A stretch of DNA of 64,000 bases from Saccopteryx bilineata. Lineage: Eukaryota > Chordata > Mammalia > Chiroptera > Emballonuridae. The stretch's first letter is position 1. Each line of letters opens with the position of its first letter. The position numbers and the translations under genes are program-made. Shown piece after piece: positions 36,715 through 47,568 of this stretch. The stretch lies in NCBI RefSeq assembly GCF_036850765.1, contig NC_089493.1:220366744-220430743 (forward strand), read 5' to 3'. The notes beneath the pieces are model-generated. The model did not search any database and had not been told where the DNA came from. It saw only the letters and a program-made list of their open reading frames with translations.

Positions 36715-37711
36715 ATGCCAATAAGAAAAAGGAAATCGAATATTATGGATACAAAAGATAGAGAGGTAACACAAATAGATGTGGAAAAAATCTATGGAGA
36801 AAAGATTTAACATATTGGAAGCCTTGGAGCCAAATGACAGAGAATTTAAAATAGAAATCTTAAAAATACTCAGAGAGATACAAGAAAACACAGAAAGGCA
36901 ATTTAGGGAGATCAGAAAACAACTCAAAGATCACAAAGAATATATTACCAAGGAAATTGAAACTATAAAAACAAATCAAACAGAAATGAAAAACTCAATT
37001 CACGAGCTGAAAAACGAGGTAACAAGCTTAGCTAATAGAACAGCCCAGATAGAAGATAGGATTAGTGAAATAGAAGACAAGCAACTTGAGGCACAACAGA
37101 GAGAAGAAGAAAGAGACTCAAAAATAATAAAAAACGAGAAAGCCCTACAGGAATTGTCTGACTCCATCAGAAAGAATAACATAAGAATAATAAGTATATC
37201 AGAGGGAGAAGAGAAAGAAAATGGAATAGAGAATATACTCAAACAAATAATAGATGAGAACTTCCCAAGCCTGTGGAAAGAACTAAAGCCTCAAATTCAA
37301 GAAGCAAACAGAACACTGAGTTTTCTTAATCCCAACAAACCCACTCCAAGGCACATCATAATAAAGATGACACAAACCAATGACAAAGAAAAAATTCTCA
37401 AGGCAGCCAGGGAAAAGAAGAGTACAACATATAAAGGAAGGCCTATTAGATTATCATCAGATTTCTCAGCAGAACCTCTATAAGCTAGAAGAGAATGGGC
37501 CCCAATATTTAAAGCCCTGAAAGAGAGGAACTTTCAGTCAAGAATACTATACCCATCAAAGCTATCCTTCAAGTATGAAAGAGATATAAAAACATTCACA
37601 AATACAGAAAAGATGAGAGAATTTATCAACAGAAAGCCACCACTCCAGGAAATACTAAAGGGGGTTTTCCAGCCAGATTCAAAGAACAAAAGAAAACAAA
37701 ACCACAAGTAA
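36715..37711 (+). pseudogene. L1 ORF1 (RNA-binding chaperone), frameshifted and with a premature stop
   Basis: ORF1p coats L1 RNA as a trimer and acts as a nucleic-acid chaperone in the L1 RNP. The start ATG at 36715 opens MPIRKRKSNIMDTKDREV. One extra A in the run 36785-36790 shifts the frame, and the rest continues from about 36779. A long charged coiled coil (to about 37170) is followed by the RRM segment NNIRIISISEGEEKENGIEN and the C-terminal domain. CAA has become TAA at 37481-37483, after which ARREWAPIFKALKERNF and the usual C-terminus continue to the natural stop TAA at 37709-37711. Without the insertion it is 331 codons, close to human ORF1p. The other young copy is broken at different sites. 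Confidence 0.93.
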
Positions 37712-38024
37712 CAGCTCCACCAAGAAAACAATAAAACCAAACTTAAACTGTGACAACAAAAGAAAAAAAGGGGGGGAAAGGATGAAGATTAACAGTAGCA
37801 AAGGACGATGAAGCGCAGAAAGGGTACTACAATGAATATGGTAGGTACCCTTTTCATTACTTAATGGTAACTACCCTTGAAAAAACCACCACAAAAACAC
37901 TTGACTTAAAAAAGTTAGCAACAGAGGAAAGAAGTATGGAATACAAACAAACAAAAACAAATGATAGAAAACTAAAAGAGAAGAATCAAACTACATACAA
38001 AACTAACAGAAAGCAATTTATAAT

Positions 38025-41000
38025 ATGGCAATAGGGAACCCACAAGTGTCAATAATTACACTAAGTGTAAATGGATTAAACTTACCAATAAAAAGACACA
38101 GAGTAGCAGAATGGATTAAAAAAGAAAATCCAACTATATGCTGCCTACAAGAAACACATCTAAGCAACAAGGATAAAAACAAATTCAAAGTGAAAGGCTG
38201 GAAAACAATACTCCAAGCAAACAACACCCAAAAAAAAGCAGGTGTAGCAATACTCATATCTAATAATGCTGACTACAAGACAGAAAAAAGTACTCAGAGA
38301 CAAAAATGGTCATTTCATTATGATTAAGGGGACACTGAATCAAGAAGACATAACAATCCTTAATATATATGCACCAAACCAAGGAGCACCAAAATATATA
38401 AGATAGCTACTTATTGACCTTAAAACAAAAACTGACAAAAATACAATCATACTTGGAGACCTCAATACACCGCTGACGGCTCTAGATCGGTCATCCAAAC
38501 AGAGAATCAATAAAGATATAGTGGCCTTAAATGAAATACTAGAACACCTGGATATGATAGACATCTACAGGACACTTCATCCCAAAGCGACAGAGTATAC
38601 ATTTTTCTCTAGTGTACATGGAACATTCTCAAGAATTGACCATATGTTGGGCCACAAAGACAATATCAGCAAATTTAGAAAAATTGAAATTGTACCAAGC
38701 ACATTCTCTGATCATAAAGCCTTGAAACTAGAATTCAACTGTAAAAAAGAGGGGGAAAAACCCACAAAATTGTGGAAACTAAACGACATACTTCTAAAAA
38801 ATTAATGGGTCAAAGAAGAAATAAGCGCAGAGATCAAAAGATATATACAGACAAATGAAAATGAAAATACAACATATCAGAATTTCTGGGATGCAGCAAA
38901 AGCATTAATAAGAGGAAAGTTCATATCACTTCAGGCCTATATAAACAAACAAGAGAGAGCCCAAGTAAACCACTTAACTTCACACCTTAAGGAACTAGAA
39001 AAAGAAGAACAAAGACAACCCAAAACCAGCCGAAGAAAGGAGATAATAAAAATCAGAGCAGAAATAAATGAAATAAAGAACAGAAAAACTATAGAAAAAA
39101 TCAATAAAACAAGGAGCTGGTTCTTTGAAAAGATCAACAAAATTGACAAACCCTTGGCAAGACTCACCAAGGAAAAAAGGCACAGGACTCAAATAAATAA
39201 AATTGAAAATGAAAGAGGAGAGATCACCACAGACATCATAGATATACAAAGAATTATTTTAGAATACTATGAAAAACTATATGCCACCAAATACAACAAT
39301 CTAGAAGCAATGGATAAATTCCTAGAACAATACAACCTTCCTAGACTGAGTCATGAAGAAGCAGAAAGCCTAAACAGACCAATCAGCAGGGAGGAAATAG
39401 AAAAAACTATTAAAAACCTCCCCAAAAATAAAAGTCCAAGTCCAGACGGTTATACTAGTGAATTTTATCAAACATTCAAAGAAGACTGGTTCCTATTCTA
39501 CTCAAACTCTTTCAAAAATTTGAAGAAGAAGCAATACTTCCAAACACATTTTATGAGGCCAACATAACCCTCATAACCAAAACCTGGCAAGGATGGCACA
39601 AAGAAAGAAAACTACAGACCAATATCTCTAATGAATACAGATGCCAAAATACTAAAAAAAATACTGGCAAACCGAATACAACAACATATTAAAAAAATAA
39701 TACATCATGATCAAGTGGGATTCATCCCAGAATCTCAAGGATGGTTCAACATACGTAAAACGGTTAATGTAATATACCATATCAACAAAACAAAAAACAA
39801 AAACCACATGATCTTATCAATAGACGCAGAAAAGGCTTACGATAAAATACAACACAATTTTATGTTTAAGACTCTCAACAAAAGGGGTATAGAAGGAAAA
39901 TATCTCAACATGATAAAGGCCATATATGATAAACCATCAGCCAACATCATATTAAACGGCATAAAACTGAGGACTTTCCACCTTAAATCAGGAACAAGAC
40001 AGGGTTGTCCACTCTCTCCACTCTTATGTAACATGGTGCTAGAAGTTTTGGCCAGAGCAATCAGACAAGACAAAGAAATAAAAGGCATCCATATCAAAAA
40101 AGAAGAAGTAAAGGTATCACTTTTTGCTGATGATATGATCCTATACATGGAAAACCCAAAGGACTCCACAAAAAGATTACTAGAAACAATAAACCAATAC
40201 AGTAAGGTCGCAGGATACAAAATTAACATACAAAAGTCCATAGCCTTTCTATATGCCAACAATGAGATATTAGAAAACAAACTCAAAAAAATAATCCCCT
40301 TCACGATTGCAACCAAAAAAATAAAATACCTAGGAATAAACATAACAAAGAATGTAAAGGACCTATATAACAAAAACTACAAGGCATTGTTAAGAGAAAT
40401 AGAAAAAGACACAATGAGATGGAAAAATATTCCTTGTTCTTGGATAGGAAGAATAAATATAATTAAAATGGCCATATTACCCAAAGCAATATATAGATTT
40501 AATGCAATTCCCATCAAAATTCCTATGACATTTTTTAAAGAAATGGAACAAAAAATCATCAGATTTATATGGAACTATAAAAAACCCTGAATAGCCAAAG
40601 CAATCCTAAGGAAAAAGAATGAAGCTGGGGGCATTACAATACCTGACTTTAAACTATATTATAGGGCCACGATAATCAAAACAGCATGGTATTGGCAGAA
40701 ATATAGACACTCAGAACAATGGAACAGAATAGAAAGCCCAGAAATAAAACCACATATATATGGTCAAGTAATCTTTGATAAAGGAGCCAACAACACACAA
40801 TGGAGAAAAGAAAGCCTCTTCAACAAATGGTGTTGGGAAAACTGGAAAGCCACATGCAAAAGAATGAAACTCGACTACAGCCTGTCCACATGTACTAAAA
40901 TTAATTCAAAATGGATCAAAGACCTAAATACAAGACCTGAAACAATAAAGTACATAGAAGAAGACATAGGTACTAAACTCATGGACCTGGGTTTTAAAGA

Positions 41001-41853
41001 ACATTTTATGAACTTGACTCCAATGGCAAGAGAAGTGAAGGCAAAGATAAATGAATGGGACTACATCAGAATAAAAAGTTTTTGCTCAGCAAGAGAAACT
41101 GATATCAAAATAAACAGACAGCCAACTAAATGGGAAATGATATTTTCAAACAACAGCTCAGATAAGGGCCTAATATCCAAAATTTACAAAGAACTCATAA
41201 AACTCAACAACAAACAAACAAACAATCCAATAAAAAAATGGGAAGAGGACATGAATAGACACTTCTCCCAGGAAGAAATACAAATGGCCAACAGATATAT
41301 GAAAAGATGCTCAGCTTCATTAGTTATTAGAGAAATGCAAATCAAAACTACAATGAGATACCACTTCACCCCTGTTAGATTAGCTATTATCAACAAGACA
41401 GGTAATAGCAAATGTTGGAGAGGCTGCGGAGAAAAGGGAACTCTCATCCACTGTTGGTGGAACTGTAAAGTAGTACAACCATTATGGAGGAAAGTATGGT
41501 GGTTCCTCAAAAAACTGCAAATAGAACTACCTTATGACCCAGCAATCCCTCTACTGGGTATATACCCCAAAACCTCAGAAACATTGATACGTAAAGACAC
41601 ATGTAGCCCCATGTTCATTGCAGCACTGTTCACAGTGGCCAAGACATGGAAACAACCAAAAAGCCCTTCAATAAAAGATTGGATAAAGAAGATGTGGCAC
41701 ATATACACTATGGAATACTACTCAGCCATAAGAAATGATGACATCAGATCATTTACAGCAAAATGGTGGGATCTTGATAACATTATACGGAGTGAAATAA
41801 GTAAATCAGAAAAAAACAAGAACTACATGATTCCATACATTGGTGGAACATAA
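38025..41853 (+). pseudogene. L1 ORF2 (endonuclease + reverse transcriptase), near-complete but disrupted
   Basis: ORF2p nicks target DNA and reverse-transcribes L1 RNA. In order there is an APE-type endonuclease with catalytic E43 in QETH (38148-38159), D145/N147 in GDLN (38455-38466) and D229/H230 in SDH (38707-38715). The reverse transcriptase core has [10 protein letters not shown] and the FADD active site (40123-40134). A C-terminal Cys-rich motif [18 protein letters not shown] lies near 41414-41467. Disruptions are an extra A at 38284-38289, TAG 38404-38406, TAA 38803-38805, a 1-nt deletion at 39486/39487 shared with the other young L1, an extra A near 39575, and CGA to TGA at 40588-40590. 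Discounting indels it is 1275 codons, the same as human L1. Confidence 0.95.
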
Positions 41854-42122
41854 AAATGAGACTAAGAGACATGGACAAGAGTGTGGTGGTTACCAGGGGT
41901 GGGGGGGAGGGAGGACGCAGGAGGGAGGGAGGGAGAGAGTTAGGGGGAGGGGGAGGGGCACAGAGAAAACTAGATAGAGGGTGACGGAGGACAATCTGAC
42001 TCTGGGTGAGGGGTATGCAACATAATTTAATGACAAGATAACCTAGACATGTTTTCTTTGAATATATGTACCCTGATTTATTAATGTCATCCCATTAACA
42101 TTAATAAAAATTTATTTTTTAA
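41854..42122 (+). other. L1 3' UTR with G-rich tract
   Basis: After the ORF2 stop comes a G-rich run (41895-41959) containing GGGGTGGGGGGGAGGGAGG and AGGGGGAGGGGGAGGGG. A stretch ending in AATAAAAATTTATTTTTTAA then leads to the TSD. Several runs of three or more G with short spacers could fold as a G-quadruplex. The antisense C-rich counterpart in the other young L1 is at 47483-47528. Confidence 0.8.
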
Positions 42123-42136
42123 AAAATTGAGAAATA

Positions 42137-42646
42137 ACTAAACATTAATTTGATATCACCAGCTTCTGTATGTTTAAAAAATACATTTTTCATCTCTGTG
42201 CCTCACACTACCTTCAGACTTTTAGCAGCTTTATAGTCTCAATACACACATTTTCTTGTATCTAGTCATATAATTTTCAGGAAAACCATTATATAGCTAG
42301 TTATGTTAACTGTCAGGTACCTGGCGATTATTATATTAGTTTACTTATGAGGTTACATTATCATGCTTTAAGCCAATAGACTATATTGCAAAGGAAGATA
42401 TGTCCTTAGAGACTGACCTAAAATTTTTTAGGAAGAAATAATTTATGGGCAGTTTTGAGTATGGGATAGGATGTTTTTGTAAAGTGATTTAGCAAGCATT
42501 TATTTAGCATGCACTGTGTGCTAAGTACCAAAGATGGCTAGAACATTGATGTACTGATTTCACACTACACACAGAAAGGGTCTTTTGGCAACATGGTCTT
42601 CATTACACATATTCCAAATTACCCACGTTGTCCGATGCATAAAAAT
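42137..42646. other. Unassigned DNA with small L2-like remnant
   Basis: No gene is supported. Around 42488-42555, GCATTTATTTAGCATGCACT and GTGTGCTAAGTACCAAAGAT resemble an L2 3' end. Confidence 0.45.
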
Positions 42647-42657
42647 GGAATTGATTT

Positions 42658-42960
42658 GCCTGACCAGGCAGTGGTGCAGTAGATAGAGCGTCAGACTGGG
42701 ATGCTGAGGACCCAGGATCAAGACCCCGAGGTTGCCAGCTTGAGCGCAGGCTCATCTGGTTTGAGCAAAGAGCTCACCAGCTTGAACCTAACGTCGCTAG
42801 CCCATGGTTAAAGCACATATGAGAAAGCAATCAATGAACAACTAAGGTGTCGCAATGCGCAACAAAAAACTAATGATTGATGCTTCTCATCTCTCCATTC
42901 CTGTCTGTCTGTCCCTATCTATCCCTCTCTCTGACTCTCTCTCTGTCTCTGAAAAAAAAA
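42658..42960 (+). mobile_element. ~300-bp bat SINE (CCTGACCAGGC type), well preserved
   Basis: This is the best copy of this family here. The head is GCCTGACCAGGCAGTGGTGC, with an A-box region AGTAGATAGAGCGTC. A B-box-like GGATCAAGACCCC, the 'GCTTGAGCGCAGGCTCATCTGG' body, 'GAGAAAGCAATCAATGAAC' and a long (TCTC)n tail follow. The TSD GGAATTGATTT is perfect (42647-42657 and 42961-42971). Confidence 0.94.
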
Positions 42961-42971
42961 GGAATTGATTT

Positions 42972-45599
42972 AAATATGTATACAAATTTTAATAATTTTA
43001 CACACTACAACTTTAATTTTATAAAAGACATTGCAATTCTTCACCCCTTCAGGTCCACCTATAACATAATCACTTGGTTTGAATGTATTGTGAGGATGTT
43101 TTAACCAGATTACTAAATCTCTTACTTGCAGAATGTCACTTAATAGCAGGATTGCTTATAACTGTTTTCTCTTTTCCCTTTTAACTCAATTAACTAATTT
43201 TTAAAGGAAGATATTAAAAATGGACACCCAGGACAAATATCCATATACTTGGGCCTGTGGAGGAAATTTTACTGAAAATAAATAATTTGGATATACATTC
43301 ACTCATTCTTTTCCTACAGAATGAGGATGATTTTATGAGAAAGTACATGCTTAGGTTTTACAAGAAGTTGTCTGCCTGCAAATCATAGTTTGGCTATCAT
43401 TAAAAATGATACCTCTAAGAAAACTAGTAATTAAGAAAACTAATGTCTTCTGGGCCAAGGCATACCTGGCTTCTTTTGGAACTCTTTGGAGCTACTTTCC
43501 TAATTTTAAAATCATTTTCTATCACTCTTTACTCTGCAAGGATATGCTGAGGTAAGTCAAAGAGATGTCTACTTTTCCCCTTGCTCTCATTACTTTTTAC
43601 AGAAAGACAGTGTGCTCTGTTCTCCTCTGCTCCAAACTGAAGTGTCTGTCTCATATTTCACCAAGGAGTAACAAAATGTCATAGTGACAACTCACTTTAA
43701 CTTAACAGCTGATTAGATAGATAAACATGCCCATTCTGTAACAATCTTTTCTAAATATTCTGATAATGTCATCAGGGATTATTACAAGTACCCTAACTAA
43801 TTCTATTCTAAAAGTCTATTATACAACTAGGACCCAGTGCCCTGTTACTCAAGGGAGTAATAGAAGAGGAAGGCAAGGGGAGAACAATGTTCAAATGGGT
43901 TTGGGAAAACAAAGGACAAAGATGATTGGTGCTCACTGCTCACATTTAACGTAGGAATCAGAAAAGCTGTACCACCCCCATGTTACCCTCTCAACTAGCA
44001 TAAATGGTGTAGGAGAGGGAGAATAAAGATGGCTCAGTGGAGTGTCTGGTCATATGGTCCTGACACAACTCATGATCTAGTAAATCAGAGGGACAGCTGG
44101 AAGTTTCCTGTGGCCCTGGAGACAGGCAGGAAAATTGCAACATGCTGTGCCTCAAAGAGGCCATTAAAGCAGCTGGGAGACAAAGAGATCATGTACGTTC
44201 AGAAGGGAAGGATACAAAGGCATGTGCTTGGTCCAAAAGCAAACTCTCTGGGTAAATAGATGCCACTATAGATGTCAGTTTAGGTGATGGCAGTGGTGTT
44301 AAGCAAGTTGCCTCACCCCACCCCAAAACCTTGACAATGTATAACTCCCAGAAATGCAGACTTCTCCCCACAGAAATGAGTGGAGGGCACCCTGAAAGGC
44401 TGACATTATCTTCCAAATGAAGAACTGAAGGAGAACCTAAGTTCAGTTATAGAATATTAAAATGCTATGTATTTATACACCTATGATTAAGTACAGAGAT
44501 TAATTCTTACTATACTACTGTCATTCTTCACTAAATAATAACCACTTCTGCTAACTGGACAAAGAATTAGGTTAAAGGGGGAATTATACCCCAAAAGATA
44601 TATTAAAATAACATGCAACTTGATATAGAAAGTCTGCCATTTATTTATTATGTATTGGGCCTTTGATTTCAGAAGCCCACAGAAATATGGGGTATAACAA
44701 TTTAATTAAATGGTCTGTTCATAAAAATTGGCTTACAAAATAATCAATGTTATTTTTTAAAATTGTGCTTACATATTTTATACATATTTTTGATATTTTA
44801 TCCATATTGTTGATAACAAAATTGTGGGATAAAACATAAGTTCCATAAAAATAGTCAACTCTCTTTTGGGTTAAAACTGAGGGCAAATGGTCTAAGTTTT
44901 TGATGTAAAGCTTCTTTAATTTCTTTCACAACTGCACATTCCAGTTCCTAAATGAAAGGTAAACCTAGGTCTCTAGTATTTCAAACAATTCTTTAGACTT
45001 CAGGGAAAATGTCTGCTTTTTAATAATATAATTTCTTACCAAATTCAAAAAACTAAGCCTTAGTTACTCGCTTTCCATGGAAAAGTGTGTGTGTGTGGTA
45101 GGGATTGGGTAGGGGTGGGGGTGGAGTGGGGGAGATGTGCACAGATATGCCTGGTGGCCAAACATCAGCCAGTGTTACCATTATTAGCCAGTCTATTTAA
45201 ATAAACCATAGCCAGGACTGATCTTTTATATAGGTGAAAGGAATGGAAATTTATGAAACATGAACTGAAGATCAAACATGAGCAGCCACTAAACCAAACC
45301 GAAATAAATAAAAAAAAATACTTCACCTAACTTGGTTGTACTTGAAATTTCTTCAACAGAAAACACAGATTTAATTGTATAAGAGAAGGCTGAAAATGCG
45401 TTTTATGTAATTTGTAAATGAGAGCAAGTTAACTGCATGGAGAGTCTGAGGGTAATGTGGTGCGGGGGGGATGGCAGACAGAAAGAGAAGGAAGCACTAC
45501 CTTTGATTAATGTTATATTTAGTCCCAATTGCCAGCCATGTTGGGACTAGAGAGATTCTCAAATAGTCCTTGACATCTCAAGTTTACTACCATGTTTCA
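42972..45599. other. Unassigned intergenic DNA
   Basis: No gene is supported. The part at 43770-44440 is less AT-rich and carries frames of 62-76 codons without recognisable content; it may be unique sequence or a decayed LTR. A TG/G-rich patch lies at about 45085-45135. Confidence 0.4.
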
Positions 45600-45870
45600 T
45601 TTCTTTAACATATTTATTGATCTTCTACTATCTCTTAGGCATTCAGGACATAGCAGTGAACAAAGTCAACAAAACTCCTTTCACTTAGAGAAATTCCAAA
45701 CTAGACAATAAATACATAAATAAACACATTGAATATTATGTCAGAGCTGAAAGAACTTCAGTGATAAACAAGGAAGGAAAAGTAAGAGATCCTGGATATT
45801 GTTGGGTTTCTAATTTAGGTATTATAACTAAACTAGGGCACCAATGGAAGGTATAGAAGGTTATTAAAGA
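45600..45870 (+). mobile_element. L2 LINE 3' fossil
   Basis: Words in L2 order: ATATTTATTGATCTTCTACT, 'TTAGGCATTCAGGACATAGCAG', 'GTGAACAAAGTCAACAAAACTC', 'AGACAATAAATACATAAATAAAC' and 'AGAGCTGAAAGAACTTCAGTG'. It is diverged with approximate ends. Confidence 0.7.
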
Positions 45871-46446
45871 CCTGAAAATGTTGAAGGAATAAGCCATTCA
45901 ACTATGCTGGGAAAGGCATTTTAAAATATCTGAAAATCTTGGTGCTGAAACTATTTTGTTGAATTTTACTCAAGTTATGTCCGTTGGTACCCCTTGATAT
46001 TATATGTATGTCAACTGAATGCTGGGATTTGTAATTCTATTTATATAAATTCATATAAATGTATAATACATATATGGATCTGGATAATTATGTATATTCT
46101 TACAAACAAATATGTATGTATATTTATTTTATAAATTTTGTTTATTACAAAAACTTTTTCCTTTTTTTAATTTTATTTAAAAAAATTAACTTTAACATGG
46201 TGACATTGATCAATAAGAGTACATAGGTTTCAAGTGAACATTTCTATAACATTTGAACTGTTCATTAGGTTGTATACCCATCACCCAAAGTCAAATCATT
46301 TTTTGTCACCTTATATTTGTCCCTCTTTACACCCTTCTCTCCACTGTCTACCCCATCCCCATTCATTCAAGTCCTCTCCCTCTTCCCCCATGTTTCTTTC
46401 CACTTAGTAAACACTTCACTTTTATCTATGTCCATGAGTCTCGATT

Positions 46447-47277
46447 TTATATCCCACCTATGTGTGAAATCATATAGTTCTTAGCTTTTTCTGATTTACA
46501 TATTTCACTAAGTATGATGTTCTCAAGGTCCAACCATGTTGTTGTAAATGTCACTATGTCATCATTTCTTATGGCTGAGTAGTATTCCATTGTATATATG
46601 TACCATATCTTTTTTATCCAATCCTTCTATCAAAGGATGCTTTGGTTGTTTCCATGTCTTGGCCACTGTAAATAATGCTGCAATGAATATGGAGGTGCAT
46701 ATGACTTTACATACCAATGTTTTTGAGCTTTTGGGTAGATACTCAGTAGGGGGAATGCTGGATCATATAATAATTCTATTCTTAATTTTTTGAGGAACCA
46801 CCATACTTTACTCCATAATGGTTGTACTACTTTACATTCCCACCAACAGCGAATGATGGTTCCTTTTTCTCCACAGCCTCTCCAACACTTGTTATAACCT
46901 GTCTTCTTAATAATAGCCAATCTAACAGGTGTGAGGTGGTATCTCACTGTAGTTTTTAATTTGTGTTTCTCAAATAGCTAGTGAAGATGAGCATATTTTC
47001 ATATACCTGTCAGCCATTTGTATGTCCTCTTGGGACAAGTGTCCAAGTTCTCTCTCCATTTTTTAACTGGATTATTTGCTTGTATATTGCTGAGCTTTGT
47101 GAGTTCTTTATATATTTTGGATAAGAACTCCTTATCTGAGCTGTTGTTTACAAACATCATCTCCCATTTAGTTGGCTGCCTAGTTGTTTTGTTGTCAGTA
47201 TCTTTTGCTGTGCAGAAGCTTTTTAGTTTGATATAGTCCCATTCATTTATATTTGCGTTTATTTCCTTTGCCTTTCT
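46447..47277 (-). pseudogene. Outer L1 ORF2, C-terminal part
   Basis: This is the C-terminal third of ORF2p in fragments. It includes [20 protein letters not shown] and [12 protein letters not shown] (47000-47300) and the Cys-rich motif [18 protein letters not shown] (near 46838-46891), where the usual His is Arg. [15 protein letters not shown] follows. The likely stop is at 46447-46449. The first part continues at 55224 beyond the nested L1. Stops and frameshifts, plus the insertion, make it non-functional. Confidence 0.85.
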
Positions 47278-47568
47278 TTTTTTTTTTTTATTGTCTAACA
47301 TGGTATAGTATGTTTATTTATTTATTTTTATAATTTTATTTTTTTAATGGTGTGACATCAATAAATCAGGATACATATATTCAAAGATAACAAGTCCAGG
47401 TTATCTTGTCGTTCAATTATGTTGCATACCCACCACCCAAAGTCAGATTGTCCTCCGTCACCCTCTATCTTGTTCTCTCTGTGCCCCTCCCCCTCCCCCT
47501 TTCCCTCCCCCATTCCCCCCTCCCCCCCGTAACCACCACACTCTTATCAATGTCTCTTAGTTTCACTA
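47278..47568 (-). other. 3' UTR of nested young L1
   Basis: Between the ORF2 stop and the T-rich tract, the plus strand shows a C-rich run (47483-47528, with CCCCTCCCCCTCCCCC). On the sense strand this is G-rich, as in copy P. The sense end reads toward an A-rich tail at about 47278-47345. Confidence 0.8.

Larger units (their letters stand above)
34379..42122 (+). mobile_element. Young full-length L1 LINE (copy P)
   Basis: This complete 7.74-kb element has a 5' UTR (34379-36714), ORF1 (36715-37711), spacer, ORF2 (38025-41853), 3' UTR and an A-rich end. A perfect 14-bp TSD AAAATTGAGAAATA (34365-34378 and 42123-42136) fixes both ends. The inferred nick site (TTTT/AG on the opposite strand) is typical of L1 endonuclease. 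The ORFs are nearly complete but carry three stops and several 1-bp indels, so this copy cannot mobilise itself. It shares ORFs and inner 5' UTR with the young L1 at 47278-55209 but has a different outer 5' UTR. Confidence 0.96.

Noticed and set aside
39837..40373. 178-codon antisense frame (and similar ones at 49078-49686 and 47911-48360)
   Set aside because: These are shadows of L1 ORF2 on the opposite strand. The hydrophobic composition comes from reading A-rich coding DNA in antisense.
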